A stretch of 64,000 nt of DNA from Aptenodytes patagonicus. Lineage: Eukaryota; Chordata; Aves; Sphenisciformes; Spheniscidae. Of this stretch, positions 9,001 through 21,191 are shown piece by piece (positions within the stretch are counted from its first letter, which is position 1; every line of letters begins with the position of its first letter). A program made the position numbers and the translations under genes. A model generated the notes under the pieces. The model was not told where the DNA came from, did not search any database, and saw nothing but the letters and a program-made list of their open reading frames with translations. The stretch spans positions 935,179 to 999,178 of the forward strand of contig NC_134975.1 in assembly GCF_965638725.1 (NCBI RefSeq), given 5' to 3'.

Positions 9001-12000
9001 GAGGGGGAAAAGGGGCCTGCGGGATTTTGGGAGCCCCCCGACGAGCTGCCACGTCCCCCGCGTTGTCACCCCTGGGGTGACGGGTCAGATGAGTGGGACC
9101 AAGAGGTGTTTATCCCTTTCCTCTTCTCCTCCTCAACTTTAGCACGGGGGGGGGGGTTTTGGGGGAAAAAAAGGATAAAACACGGTAATAAAGCCACGGG
9201 GTTGGAGACAGCGAGGTTTGGCTTTGCAAATCCACCTCTGGCCCTGCCTTGGGGCGAGAGGGAGGGATTTTTTGTACGTATATATTTATTTTTTCCCCCT
9301 TTCTGGAGAGCAAAACGCTACAAGGAACATCCTCAAGATTTAGCAACACCCCCCGCCCCAAGCTGGGGGGCTGCTGGGGGGTCCGGGGGCCAGGCTGGGC
9401 TGGCCTTGTCGACGGCAGCTAAAAACACCCAAGAAAAAGGCTGAAACCAAACCAAACCAACAAAAAAAAAAAAAGCCTCGGGGTGGATCCACTCCAAACA
9501 GGTTGCAGGAATCTGACAGGTTAGGAAGGAGAAAAGCCGGATCGTCTCGGGTCAGGCTCAATTCCCCGTCTGACACCACCCGAGACGGTTTGATCCAGCC
9601 CGGGGAGGGGGGCGAGGAGAGGAGGGGGGGGAGAGAAACCTGATATTGTGTTTCCATCCTCGGTGGCATCTTTCCTCCTCGCTCCCTCTCTCTTAAAAGC
9701 TTTTTAAAATTAAAGATTAGGTAGGGGGGGGGGGGGGGTGTATTTGATTTTTTTTTTTTTTTAATACCCTGTATAAACATCTCCAGTGCCGGGGGGGGGG
9801 TGGTGAAGAATCGGTGATAATCCCAACGGCTGGGACAAATGTAAGTCTGATGTAAAACTCTCCCTTTTCTTTTTTTTTTTCCACCCTTTTTTTGGGTGCA
9901 TTTTTTATTATTATTATTATTCCTTTTTGGGTGCAGTGCGTCAAGGCGGAGGAGACTGTATTTAATCTGCTTTCCTGCGCTATTTCGGGCATCGCTTTTG
10001 CAAGAATGCTGCGAAGCCTTGGCCACAGCCTCCAGCCTCCCTGGTTGTATTAATTCAGCAATGAGCTGAACCAGGGATGTTAGGATTTATTTTTCTCTCT
10101 CTCTCAAAAAAAAAAAAAAAAAAAAAAAAAGGCACGCAGTTTGGGAAAAAAAAAGTCGGCTTTGGCTTTTATTTATCCAAAGCACATTTTGAACAAAGCC
10201 TGGGAAAGCTTTCCTTGGATTCCTCTGCAAGAATATGAGATTTAGTGGAATAGTTTCTTCACTAAATTGGTACTCCAGTGGGAAACTTGTGTCTTGATCT
10301 CAGACTTTCTCATACCACGGGCTCTAATTTCCCTGAGGGCTCAAAAGCTAAAATTCCCCTCCTTTATTCCCCCCCCCCAAAAAAAAAAAAAAAAAAAGCA
10401 ATGGAAAAGCAAGTTTTCTTTCCAAACCTAGGTAGGGATTTTTCTGTGCGGGTGCAGCGTGGTTTAGAGGCACTGCCAGCGGCTGGAGCCGATTTTCCTT
10501 CAATAAAACTCATACCTTGGCCACCTTTCCCTTTGTATGCGAGATGTCTGGAGGTGGGAAGAAACGTAAATGCGGTTTTCCTTCAGAAAAACGGGTGTCG
10601 AGGGGGGATTTCCAAATCTTTCGGGCAACAAGGGGGGGGGGGGGGGGAAGGGCGAAAAACAAAGGTAAAGAGGAAAATTTAAAAAGGAAAAGAAAAATAC
10701 CCATGTGCCGCAGATTTGCGGTGAATTATTTTCGTCTGTTCCCTAACTGAAATAAAGGATTCGCCTTTTTTCTTTACTCGCACCCAGCCCATTTTGATTT
10801 TTTTTTCCCCCCCTCCGGGATGTGGGGATAATAAAAAGGGATTTTATCATCAAATTCCGCAGCTGATGGATTTTCTTTTGGGTGAGATTTCCCCGGCCTG
10901 GAGAAGCAGCTCTTGACTTCGAGCCACGTTAGACGTGCACGAATGTGCTCTCTAGGTGCTCGGCCACAGACGCACCGGTATCTTCAGGGCACCAGTTACC
11001 GTCACACGTTTGGGGCCGAAATCCCTCTTTTTGAGAGTTTGCCTCGAATAGCTACAGGTCAAATGAGCTTTTTAACAAACGCAATACATTGACAACCTCA
11101 GCGTCTCCGGCTGCAAACACGCGTTCACCTGCAAAACTCTGTTCAGCCCGAAATTTCCGCCGTTTATTTTTTAAAGGGGAGAGTGGCGGTAAAGAAAATG
11201 GCTAATTTAAAGGAGAGAGGGTAGAAAACTGCCTTAAAAACCAGCAGCTAAAGTGTTGGAGATAAGGTAATGAGAAACAACTTGCAGTTTGCTGGACACC
11301 GCAAGGATATATGTCTTTTTTTATTTATTTTTCCCCCCCCCTGGACTCGGAGATGAATCTGTTTCCCTCTTCCTTTCCAGCAGGGATGAAAATAAAGAAA
11401 TAAATACACCTAATTTCTCCCAGGGTCTGTCTCCAAGACGGCAGAGAAAGGGAAGGGGAACCAGGCAAACCCATACTTGTCTTCAGAAGAAGGAAATTCA
11501 GCTTCTTTCTCCTCGGAGCCCGCTGGTAGAGGGAGAGGGAACCGCTCCCTGCAGAAATATCCACGTAAAAGCTTTTCCGGAGCAATCTGCAAGCCTAGAG
11601 CCGGCACGAGGATGAGGAAGAGGAATTTATAAGGCAATATTATTAGATATTGGTCAATTTTCCCTCTTATTTCCCTAATTTAAAAAATAATCCGGAAAGC
11701 GTGATGCTGCGGGGATGGCGTGTGAGCGATGCGGACTCTTCCAGCCTTTTTCTATAAGGGCACAGGCAGAGGAATATTATACTTTAAAAAGAGCTTGGGG
11801 GAAAAAAAATGCTATTTAAAAAAAAAAACAACCAACCCACCCAAACCCTAACCTATCGGACGGGTCTCGCATCTGCTCTTATTTCTAATTGCTCCTTCTC
11901 CTCTTCCAATTTTTTATTTATGGGTACCACTCTCCTAAGCGGTTCCACATTTTGGTAAGTGTAAACATCCCCGAGCTGGTTTGGGTTCATTAACCCACCC

Positions 12001-12208
12001 GCCATCGCGGGGAGAGCCGCCCTCAGAAGCTAAGAAATGAGAAGAAACGGTAAACCGGGAGCGTTTTCGAAATGAAATCCTGAATTTCGGAGCTGGGGGT
12101 TGTTTTGCACACCGACCCTCCTCCTCCCTCCCCAGCCACGGACCCTTCCCCAGGAAACCACCGGTTTAAATGTGATTTTTCTCTTCCGTTACCTCCAGAA
12201 AAAAGACC
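9001..12208. other. Intergenic upstream of HOXC13, no gene seen
   Basis: Mostly unique sequence with homopolymers (G17 near 9,725, A27 near 10,106, G17 near 10,632). The stretch 10,900-11,160 is complex, non-repetitive and free of homopolymers, and may include conserved regulatory DNA. No coding frame resembles a known protein. Confidence 0.5.
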
Positions 12209-12472
12209 TTTTTCTCTTGTTTTCTTCTCTTTTTCTGTTTTCTTCTCTTTTTCTCTTGTTTCCTTCTCTTTTTCTTCTCGTTTTCTTCTCTTTTTCTCTT
12301 GTTCTTTTATCTTTTTCTCTTGTTTTTTTTTCTTTTTCGCTTGTTTTTATTTTTCTCTTGTTCTTTTCTCTTTTTCTCTTGTTTTCGTCTATTTTTCTCT
12401 TGGATTTTTTCTCTTTTTCTCTTGTTCTCTTCTATTTTTCCCTCGTTTTCTTCTCTTTTTCCCTCGTTTTCA
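12209..12472. repeat. Polypyrimidine tandem repeat
   Basis: Almost pure T/C on the + strand, made of TCTTTTTCTCTTGTTT-like units. The Ser/Phe/Leu open frames are artefacts. Confidence 0.9.
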
Positions 12473-13130
12473 CCCTCTCCCCTAATTTTCGGCGTGCAAC
12501 CCGCACTAACCCCCCGCATTACAAAATCCAGTGTTTCCTCAAACCGCTTATTTCCCCGGGAGACGAAGTGGAAATGCCCTTCCCCAGACCTGCCCAGCGC
12601 CCTTCCCTCTTCTTCGTGCAATTTCTCCCGGTGCCTGCCTTCCTCAGGGCTCCCACCTTAACCCCGAGCGCCCCGACACCGAGCCCTGCCCGCTGCCTGC
12701 CCGCTGCCTGCCCGCTGCCTGCCCGCTCCGCGCGGCCCCCCCCCCCGTTCCGCCCCTATTACCCTCACCGTAAATCTTTACATTTTTAACATTTAATCCC
12801 CTTCCCACGCCGCGCGGATGGGACATATGCTGCGAAACGTTAACTGCTTCATAAAAATTAAAGGCGCAAAAAAAATAAATGAAGGGTTGCTGGGGGGAGG
12901 GAAGGGGGGGGGGGGTTTGTTCGGCTCCCCCCGACGTGGCGGACACCCGGCTTTAATTTACGTATCGTTTCTTGCTCGGCTTCTTCCCTCACCCCTCCGA
13001 GCCATGTGGTTCTTGGGATGGGGGGGGGGATGTTCCTCCCGGGTGATTTCTGGATGGACTCACAGCAGTTTGTGGAATTCAAAGGGCGCGGGCACGGCTT
13101 TTTTAATTATTATCATTTTTAATTTTTTTA
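12473..13130. other. Intergenic, no gene seen
   Basis: Unique sequence with a small CCCGCTGCCTG triplet repeat near 12,690-12,725 and several G/C runs. Confidence 0.5.
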
Positions 13131-13325
13131 ATATATTTTAATTGTTATTCTTATTCCTATTCTTATTCTTATTCCTATTCTTATTTTTATTCCTATTCTT
13201 ATTTATTTTTATTCTTATTTTTATTTTTATTCTTATTTTATTTTTATTCTTATTTTATTTTTCATTTTGTTATTTTCATTTCGTTCCATTTCATTGCTTT
13301 ATGTCATTATTTTCTTATTTTCATT
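13131..13325. repeat. TTATTC/TTATTT simple repeat
   Basis: Low-complexity array of TTATTC, TTATTT and TTCCTA hexamers about 190 bp long. Confidence 0.9.
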
Positions 13326-14755
13326 TCCCCCCCGCCCCACCCCCGCCCGCCGCAGCCTTCTCCAATCCCACTTCCAAACCCAGGTCGAAGCCCTTGGAAG
13401 GTGCCCCCCGAGGCCGCATCCCCGCAAAACCCGTCCCCGAGGCTCAGGGGGACCCGCTTGGGCTCCTTCGCCTTGAACTTGGACTTCGACGGCTCTTTAG
13501 GACGCCGAAAATCCCCCCCTCGACAGCTCGGAGCGGGGCAGGTTAATTGAGAACTCGCCTTCGCCCTTTTACGGGCTCCCTTCGCAGGGTGGGAACCCCC
13601 CGCCTCCAGGATTTGGGGGGTTTTGTGGGTTTTTTCCTTATTTCCAGCTTTTTTTCTTTTTTTTTTTTTGCTATTGGGAAGAGTTGGAAGAGGATGAGCC
13701 GAGAGGGGAAGGGCCCCGCGAGGGGGGTGTCACCCCCAAACCCAGCAGCACCGAGGGGTGGGGGTGGGGGGGGTTAGGATTCAAGGGGTCACACGCAGCG
13801 GGGAGGGGTGTCCTGCGTGGGTACGCACCCCACAGTGGGGGGGGGGGGCGACAGGGACAGGCGGGGACCATCTGGAGGTTCCCTCGGAGGACTCCACTCT
13901 CCACGGCCCCCCCCCCCCCCCCCCCCAGGAAAATCTGGGGGGCAAATGCAGCGCGGGCGGAGCTCGCCTCCCTTCTCGTAGGCTAAGGCACTAAAATCCT
14001 AAAAAAAATAGAGTTTTTTTCCACTTTTTCCTCCCCTTGCCCCCCCCCCACTCCCCCCGCATCGCCGCTGAAATATTTATCACCGAACTATTAAACATCA
14101 ATAACCGCCCCCCCCCCCCCCCCCTCCCCCGCGTGCTGAATGGCCGAAAATCAAATTATTTCGGAGCCTGGCAGGAAAATTGAGGTGGGAGGGGGGCGTT
14201 TGGGCAAAGGTTTTGCTTTTTTATTATTTTTTCGGGGGGGGGGGGGGGGGAAGCACCTTGCGGAGGAAAAAATAGTCAACGGGTGTGTCCCCCCCCCAAA
14301 AAAAAAAAGGGGTGGGGTGGGGTGATTGTTGGCCGCCCCCTCGAAGCATCGTGGGGTGGTTGTCCGTGGTTTCCCCTTGAAATATCGCGGGGGGGTGGTC
14401 ATCCTTGTGCCCCCCCCCCCCCGCATATATCGCTTAGAGCATCCTTCCCCCACGCCGAAACACGGGGGGGGGGGGCCTTCAAGGGAGAGCATCTGTGTCC
14501 CGCGTCCCGCCCCCACACACACCCCCCCCCGCGGTGTTTTGGGGTGCGCGTGAGGACACGGGGGGGGGGGGGCGAGGACACACGGGTCGTCCCGCCGCAG
14601 CCGACACGCGTGGGCGGGGAGCCGCCCCCCCCACGCGCGGCCACGCGCGGCTCTTTGTGCCGGCCGCCCCCCCCTCCTCCCTCCCCCCCCCCCCCCCCCG
14701 CCAACCCCCGACGGGGCGGGCGCGGGGCGGGGGGGGGAGGTGGGGGGGCGGGAAG
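13326..14755. other. GC-rich upstream region of HOXC13
   Basis: Homopolymer-rich DNA approaching the HOXC13 CpG island. One complex block at about 14,060-14,108, containing ATATTTATCACC and ATTAAACATCAATAACC, may be a conserved element. The 508-codon minus-strand frame overlapping this area and exon 1 is antisense GC-rich noise. Confidence 0.45.
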
Positions 14756-15011
14756 GGGGGAGCCGCCGACCAATGAACGTCGCGGCGGGATCACGTGGGC
14801 GGGAACAACGTCGGGGCGGGGGGGGGCCGGGTGGGCGTGGCCGCGGCGGATTTCTTAATGGAGCGGCGGCGGCGGGGCGGCGGCGCATGCGCGCGCGGCG
14901 CCGATATGTTGGGGGGGTCGCGGGGCGGCGGGGCGCGGCGCGGAGCTTCCCCCGACGGCGGCGGCGGCCGAGGAGGAGGAGGAGGAGGAGGAAGAGGAGG
15001 AAGAGGAGGAA

Positions 15012-15042
<31 letters not shown>

Positions 15043-15065
15043 GAGCGGGAGCAGCGCGGCATGAC
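14756..15065 (+). promoter_or_regulatory. HOXC13 proximal promoter and 5' leader
   Basis: CpG-island sequence directly upstream of the HOXC13 start. A CCAAT box lies at 14770-14774 and a TCACGTGGG E-box at 14791-14799, merging into GGGCGGG GC-box sequence. There is no TATA box. The final 60 bases are GGC/GGA repeats. The leader ends ATGACATGA, in which a two-codon upstream ORF (15061-15069) overlaps the main ATG at 15066. The transcription start is not known. Confidence 0.6.
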
Positions 15066-15699
15066 ATGACGGCACCGCTCGGCCTCCCCCCGCGCTGGCC
15101 CGACGGCCTCGCCTGCCGCTGCGAGGACGCCCCGCGGGAGAAGAACCGCATGGAGGGGCTGGGGCACTGCCGGGAGATGATGCCCCACGCGGGACTCGCC
15201 GTGCCCACCGCCCCACCGCCCCCACCGCCGCCACAGGGAGCCGCGTACGCCGAACTGGCGGCTGCCGAGCCCCCCCGGCAGTGCCCGTCGGGGGCGGCTT
15301 CCAGCGCGGCGCTGAGCTACGGTTACCCCTTCGGTGGGGGCTACTACGGCTGCAGGTTGTCCCACTCCCACGGAGTCAACTTGCAGCAGAAACCCTGCGC
15401 TTACCACCCCGGGGAGAAGTACCCCGAGGCCGGCGGGCCCCTGCCCGGCGAGGAGCTGCCGTCGAGGGCCAAAGAATTCGCCTTTTACCCCGGTTTTCCC
15501 AGCTCCTACCAGGCGGTCCCTGGCTATTTGGACGTGTCGGTGGTACCGGGGCTCGGTGGTCACCCGGAACCGAGACACGACGCTTTGCTTCCCATGGAAG
15601 GTTACCAACACTGGGCTCTTTCTAACGGCTGGGACGGGCAAGTGTACTGCTCCAAAGAGCAATCGCAGTCCGCGCACCTCTGGAAATCACCTTTCCCAG
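15066..15699 (+). CDS. HOXC13: HOXC13 exon 1 (homeobox C13)
   Basis: N-terminal 211 codons plus one base of HOXC13, a nuclear Abd-B-class homeodomain transcription factor; in mammals it controls hair, nail and keratin genes. The start MTAPLGLPPRWPD matches the conserved HOXC13 N-terminus. Further on come a seven-proline run (residues 50-56), YGYPFGGGYYGCRLSH (about 85-100), the QQKPCAYHPGEKYPE and AKEFAFYPGF blocks, HPEPRHDAL, and EGYQHWALSNGW near the end, all diagnostic of group 13 and closest to the C paralogue. It ends at CCCAG|GTAGG in phase 1, so the split codon is Asp212. Joined to 18042-18298 it gives 296 residues; mammalian HOXC13 is about 330, mainly because the Gly-rich stretch after the N-terminus is absent here. 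Confidence 0.97.
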
Positions 15700-16190
15700 G
15701 TAGGCTGCTCCGGGAACCGGCGTGCTCCCCCGCTTCCCAACCGCCAGCTCCAACCGGAGGTGCGGATGTGCGTGTGTGCGGATGAGTGTGCATATATATA
15801 TATATATATACACACACACACGCATACACAGATAGATACGTGTATGCCCGTATATGTAATTAAAGGGAAAGAAATGGCTCTGGAATGCCTGCTGTGCAAG
15901 GCAATGTGTATGAACATGTATGGGAAAGAAGGTGAAGCAATCATTTCTGAATCAAAATACACGCCGTGAGCTTGCTTGGAAAGTAACTTTGCCGTTTAAT
16001 TCTTCCCTTTCTTCTCTCCTCCCTCTTGTTGCCTCGCCTAAAGAGCGTCTCTCGGTGCCTTTCGCTTCATTTTCCCCTCCGCTTGCCGCTTCTCTAAGTG
16101 CAGAAAGCTTAAAAAGGCAAAAAAAACCCCAAAATTTTAAAAACCCTTCTCTAGTGGTTCAGTCGAATGAGAAGTGTCGGGGGCTGGGAC

Positions 16191-16256
16191 AGTAAATCAT
16201 ATCACAATTACACACAATTACAGGAATAGGTGTCAAGTGACAAATTAATCTGTTTG
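16191..16256. promoter_or_regulatory. Candidate intronic element in HOXC13
   Basis: Complex AT-rich island with two CACAATTACA-type homeodomain cores about 10 bp apart, then AGGTGTCAAGTGACA (NKX2-like TCAAGTG inside an imperfect TGTCA/TGACA palindrome) and AAATTAATC. Selected by motif density. Confidence 0.3.
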
Positions 16257-17637
16257 GAGAGGAAGGAGGGAGGCGAGGGGTGGGGGGGGAGGACCGGCGG
16301 GGCTTCTCCTCCGGGGCAGGCGGGCACCCTGCCCGACTGACAGCCCGCAGGCAGCCGGGAAGGCAAAACCCCTCCTTGGAGCATCTTTTAGCCCAGCAAA
16401 TCCCTCGCTCCCTTCCCCTCCTGGTCCCACCGGGCCCGGCCGGCTCCGTGACCCGACGGCAGCGGGGGGAGGAAGGTGATGGTAGGTGCTGCCTCCCGGT
16501 CCCTCTCCCCAGGCTCCTTCCAGCCTCCCCCCCGTCCCCCGTCCCAGCGCTGGGTGGGGTAGGACGCAGGAGCCGGCGGGGGGGGGGGGGATGAAATAAC
16601 CACGGTAAAGGGGGGGGGGGGGGGGGGGGGCACCCTACAGCATCTTGGATGGAGAGAAGGGACGGGTCGCGTTAGTCCTTTTGGGGGGGCAATGGAGGGG
16701 GGGCACACATCGGTTTATGTGTTTTCCTTCTTCGGGACAAAGAGGGACGGAGGAATGGGTTTTCCCGAGAGCTTTTTGGGGAGAGGGGGGGGAATTTGGC
16801 GATGCATTGTTGGCTGCGTGATGGGTGTGGGGGGGGGGTTTGGGGGGGGGTCCTCGCATTCAAGCCGTATTTGGAGGAACTGCCGCCCCCACCGCTTCCT
16901 CTCCCCATCGCCCGCGGCTCTGGTGAACCCCCCTGAAGGAGATTCCTGCCCCCCACCACCACCACCACCGGCCTTTGCGGCACCCTCAGCACCCCCAATT
17001 TCCCCCGCAAAGAGCCGATCGCCCCCAAAGCTCCCCCAGGGGCTCCCCAATTCACTCCTGTCAGCCATAATTGGGGCCGCGCTGCCTGCCGAGGAGAGCT
17101 CGCCTCCATCTTCCTGCTCCAGCCAGCTGGGTCACACCTTTGCGGCGAGGAGCTCCGTCGCCCAGGTCACCCCCACCACCACCCTGACAGGGGGCTGGGA
17201 AGGGGCTGGGGCTGCCCGAAAGCTCGGGGGGAGCTTTGCCCCCTCCACACACACCCCCCCCCCCCAGTACCGACAGAGCAGGGGTGAAGATGCTCCCCGT
17301 ATCCCTGCTGAACCCATTCCCAATAGCCCCTTTGCAAAGCACAGAGCATCTCCCCCTCCCCACCCCCCGCAAAAGTCACGGGGGGGGGGGCGGGGGGGGG
17401 CTGGGGTTATTCTGGCTGGGTTTGCTCCCCCACCCCCCGCTCTCCGAGGGGCTCCCTGGGCTGCACCAAGCCGGCGGGAGGGGCTTGGGGTGCGGGGGAT
17501 GCACTTGTCTCTGCACCGGGCTCGGTGTTCGGGGGTGCGCGTCTGCGGGGATCCCCGGGAAGATTTGCTGCTGGGTGGAAAAAAAAAGAGAAAGGAGGGG
17601 GGAAGGAAAAGGAAGAAGGAAATAGGGGAGAAGCTCT

Positions 17638-17850
17638 AGATATTGCCTAAAATCTGTCCGTTCGGAAGGTCCCTTTGATTATCCGCGCACATTAGTCTGC
17701 GGGTTGACTTGATGCTCCTTGTTTATCAGCGTGGACAGTGTCGCCAAGAAAAACAGGCTTTCACCACGTGAATTATGAATATTATGTTATTATTCCTCTT
17801 ATTATAGTATTATTCCCCTCGCTGGATGCATTTTCTGCCTGCCTGGTCTC
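17638..17850. promoter_or_regulatory. Candidate intronic element in HOXC13
   Basis: About 200 bp of non-repetitive sequence between GC-rich and pyrimidine-rich DNA. It contains TTGATTATCCGCGC, ACATTAGTC, TTGTTTATCAG (FOX-like), CCACGTGAATTATG and TTATTATAGTATTATTCC. This resembles conserved noncoding DNA; it was not aligned. Confidence 0.35.
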
Positions 17851-18041
17851 TTTTCCCCTCTCTTTCTCGCCCTTTCTCTTCACTCGCATTCCTCTACTCT
17901 TTATCCTCCTTTTTTTCCCCCCTTTCTTTCCCTCCCCGACGTGCAGAAATCCCCACCCCACGCCTCGGGATGCAGTAACACACCCCCCCCCTTCCCCTCT
18001 TCCTCATGTTTGGTTTGTTGGTTTGTTTGTTTTTGATCCAG

Positions 18042-18298
18042 ACGTGGTCCCCTTACAACCCGAAGTCAGCAGCTACCGGAGGGGACGGAAAAAAAGGGTC
18101 CCTTACACCAAAATCCAGCTGAAGGAGTTGGAAAAGGAGTACGCGGCCAGCAAATTCATCACCAAAGAGAAGAGGAGGAGGATTTCGGCCACCACCAACC
18201 TGTCCGAGCGCCAAGTGACTATCTGGTTCCAGAACCGGAGGGTCAAGGAGAAGAAGGTGGTGAGCAAATCCAAGACAGCGCATCTCCACGCCACCTGA
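18042..18298 (+). CDS. HOXC13: HOXC13 exon 2 (homeodomain)
   Basis: Encodes residues 212-296 and the [17 protein letters not shown] leads into the homeodomain (residues 226-285, [10 protein letters not shown] start), with the group 13 recognition helix [12 protein letters not shown]: Trp at homeodomain position 48 and Asn at 51 (residues 273 and 276). The tail [13 protein letters not shown] is HOXC13-type rather than HOXA13, HOXB13 or HOXD13. There is no YPWM hexapeptide, as usual for this group. Confidence 0.98.
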
Positions 18299-19200
18299 CA
18301 GAGGACGACTTTGGAGGAGAAGGGGCACGGGAAAAGAAGCGAGAGGCGTAAATATTTATCTGGTGGTTTGTATGATAACATCATCGGGACTCTGCTGATT
18401 CCAATTCATTATTTAAAAAAAAAAAAAAAATATTCGACATTCACAAATGCCCACGCGCGTCCCCCCCCCCCCCAAAAAAAAAAAAAAAAGAAAAAAAAAA
18501 ACCACCGAGCGCATCTTTGATTTATCCCCCTGCCCCGCTCTGACTGTGAAAACCCCGGGTTTGCTCTGAGAAATTCATCGATAAGGTTAAACTGTGTATA
18601 TTTTTAAAAGAAAATACTAATAAGCTAAGAGTGTAGTTCCGCTAAAGGAGGGATGAACTCCCGATGTCGCCCTGTAACGCTGTGTAGTCCGACCCCCGCG
18701 CCAGTCTTTCGTATCTCGGGCCATTTCACCCACCGGTGTATAAATGTATGGAGAACCTATGGCAAAGGTGCATCAGCTTCGTATTTTCTCGGCACTAGGG
18801 ACCGAAAATAAGAAATAAGGCTGCTATTGTGGGAAGAAAACCGTTGCTCCGTATCGCTTAAATATCCCAACCACTGATTTTAGGTCCCAGATGGAAGCGA
18901 GTTGCTGTACGAGACTATTTTGGGCATGTTCTCGTGAGGGTTTCTGTATCTCTGCCATGAAACTGGAATGTCTGTTCTCCGCTGACAAGATGGAAAATGC
19001 ACAATATTGTCTTTGGGGTTTGTTTCTTTCCCTCTCTAAACCAGCTAATTATCGACAGTGTTCTTTGGATATGTAAAAGCATCTTTTTTTTTTTTTTTTT
19101 TTAATGTCTTGTATATGTATATAATATTGTGGTGTCCAGATGATATGTACCGACTGCAGATGACATTTCTTAAAAATAAATATCTTTTTTTGTTGTCGTT
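18299..19200 (+). other. HOXC13 3' UTR
   Basis: Non-coding stretch after the stop with A-rich homopolymers at about 18,413-18,500 and otherwise complex sequence, ending at the poly(A) signal below. The extent is inferred. Confidence 0.65.
19175..19180 (+). terminator. HOXC13 poly(A) signal AATAAA
   Basis: AATAAA in CTTAAAAATAAATATC, followed about 10 bp later by T/GT-rich sequence (TTTTTTTGTTGTCGTTTTG), a typical cleavage context about 0.88 kb after the stop. Confidence 0.65.
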
Positions 19201-20080
19201 TTGCCTTGAGGAGAGGCTCTTTGTGCACCTCTTTTGTAGCCCTTGTGCCTCTCCCATCCCTCCCTCCAGCCGCCTCCGCTCCCCACCGCCGCAAATACAG
19301 CCCGGGCGGGAGCCTCCGCAGGGAAAAGATGAAAAAAAAAGGGGGGAAACCCGGCAAATTTGGGCAGAAACCGCTTAATGAGGGCTTTCCCCGGAAGATG
19401 CGAGGGGCAGATGCGTGTCCCCAAGGAGGGTTGTTCCCAGGGGGAGTAAAAAGCGGAGAAAATAAATTGAGCCAACGGAGCGCTTTTTAATTTTTTTTCT
19501 TTTTTTTTTTTTCTTTTTTTTCCTTATTTTGTCCTTAGTTTCCTCCCCCCCCCCCAGCAATTACCCCGGCTGAAAACGCGATGACTTTCCGCAGACGCTC
19601 CTAATCTCTTTAAATCTCCCTCCCAAAGGACGCGTTTTCGCTAAACCTGTTTGACTCCAGCTCCGGCCCCAGATAAAAATCTCCCAACCTGCCCTCGCCC
19701 CGCCGAGCAGCGCCGCGGCCCTCCCCGCTCCGCGCCCGCGGAACTTACGCGGCCCCGAGCCGGCCGGCCAGCTCGGAAAGAAATACGAGAGAGGAAATTG
19801 TTTCCATAGGCGGATTACAATCTACCTTAATATCTGCTCGATTTAATCACCTCGTTAAATGATCGGAAGGGGAGGGGAAGGGGGGGGGGGGGGGGGAAGG
19901 CTTTTAAAGGGATGTGACCTAAAACAATGTTATTGCGGGTTAAATTTGCATCGAGCGCGTGCATGTATTTATGTGCGGGGGCAGACAGAGCGGGCACAAG
20001 CTATATAAAGCTGTACGAAAAGCAAGATCAGCATTGGCGCCCACCGAAACGCGCGCCCGGCTACGCCGGGTGTTCAGGCT
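19201..20080. other. Intergenic HOXC13-HOXC12, no gene seen
   Basis: Unique sequence, GC-rich at 19,660-19,780, with an A/T-rich block at 19,790-19,870 (TTACAATCTACCTTAATATC, TTTAATCACC) and an octamer ATTTGCAT at 19,944-19,951. The 19,790-19,960 part could be regulatory. Confidence 0.45.
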
Positions 20081-20600
20081 GACATGCCTAAGTGCATATA
20101 TATATAATATATATCCACATTTGTACAAGGGTAGATGCTGGCGTGTGCGTATGACCGTGCACGTCCGTTTCTTTTGATGATCTGGGCGTCGGGGTGCGTG
20201 TATATATATTTTATATATAACGTTTATACACACGTTACACGGACGTGTGCGGGGCTGGACGCTGTGCGTGTAATTTATATAAGTCTGGGTCTTCAGGCGA
20301 TCTGGGGACCTCTGGATATAGGTCCCGTGTCCTATACCGCATATAACAACGTGTCTACACTCTCTATATAAATTTATATATATCTCTCTCTATGCAAGTG
20401 CACCCCTCTACATTATGATGCGAAATGGTGGGTAGATAATACGTACGTTATATATATAAATTTATATATACATATGCAAGTGCAACCCTCTATATTCTCC
20501 TACCAAGCGGTGTGGAGAGCTCGCTGAGGGTCTGTACCGGTGTGTGCGTATGGATGCACATATAGCTACATAAGTGCGTCTAAAGGGTAGATACATGGGG
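20081..20600. repeat. TATA/GTGT-rich stretch with duplicated palindrome
   Basis: Region of (TA)n and GTGTGTA simple sequence. A roughly 48-bp block is duplicated at 20,362-20,414 and 20,450-20,496. Each copy has an ATATAAATTTATATA palindrome followed by TATGCAAGTGCA and CCCTCTA. Confidence 0.75.
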
Positions 20601-21152
20601 GGGGTACGTATAGCGTCTCTCCGCGGGCTCAGCGCGGTGACAGAGGGTGCCCTATGGAGCCCATACCACCACCAGAAATGCCGGGAAAGCCCCATATGGA
20701 TTTGGATGCTTCCCCAAATCTCCGGAAAGGCGGGACGCGGCTTCGTCTAATAGCGGGAATGGGGCGAACCGGGGGCTGGATCCTCTCCTCCCAGCTCCCC
20801 ATCCCTTCGGGGGGGGGGGGGGGGGCGCGGGTGAAAAAAAGGGGGTCCCTGATTTCTTCCCCCCCCCGCCCCCCCCAGTCCCTGATTTCTCCGAGTGCGC
20901 AGCTGATGAGCGGGGAAACCCGGGGTCGATCTGACGGTGTTTTCTGCATTTATTTTGGAGAACTTGGGTGGTTTGGAAGGACCGGCAGAGCTTTAATTCT
21001 TATTATTTTAATTTGTTGTTGTTGTTTTTAAAGACGCTCAGCTAGGAAATATCGCAATACCTCGAGAAGCCCATCGCCGCTGCCATAGCGGGATTAAATC
21101 GTTGGTAAAACCTGCCCTGACGCACGAAAGCCACGAGAACCTGTGTTTTGGG

Positions 21153-21191
<39 letters not shown>

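Larger units (their letters stand above)
15700..18041 (+). other. HOXC13 intron
   Basis: 2,342-bp intron between GTAGG and TTTTGATCCAG. It contains a (TA)n(CA)n tract at about 15,790-15,832, long G runs near 16,578-16,630, and two complex islands, 16,191-16,256 and 17,638-17,850, listed separately. No other exon is evident. Confidence 0.93.

Noticed and set aside
14151-15677. 508-codon minus-strand frame opposite HOXC13 exon 1
   Set aside because: GC-rich antisense frame; its residues mirror the HOXC13 coding strand and upstream homopolymers.
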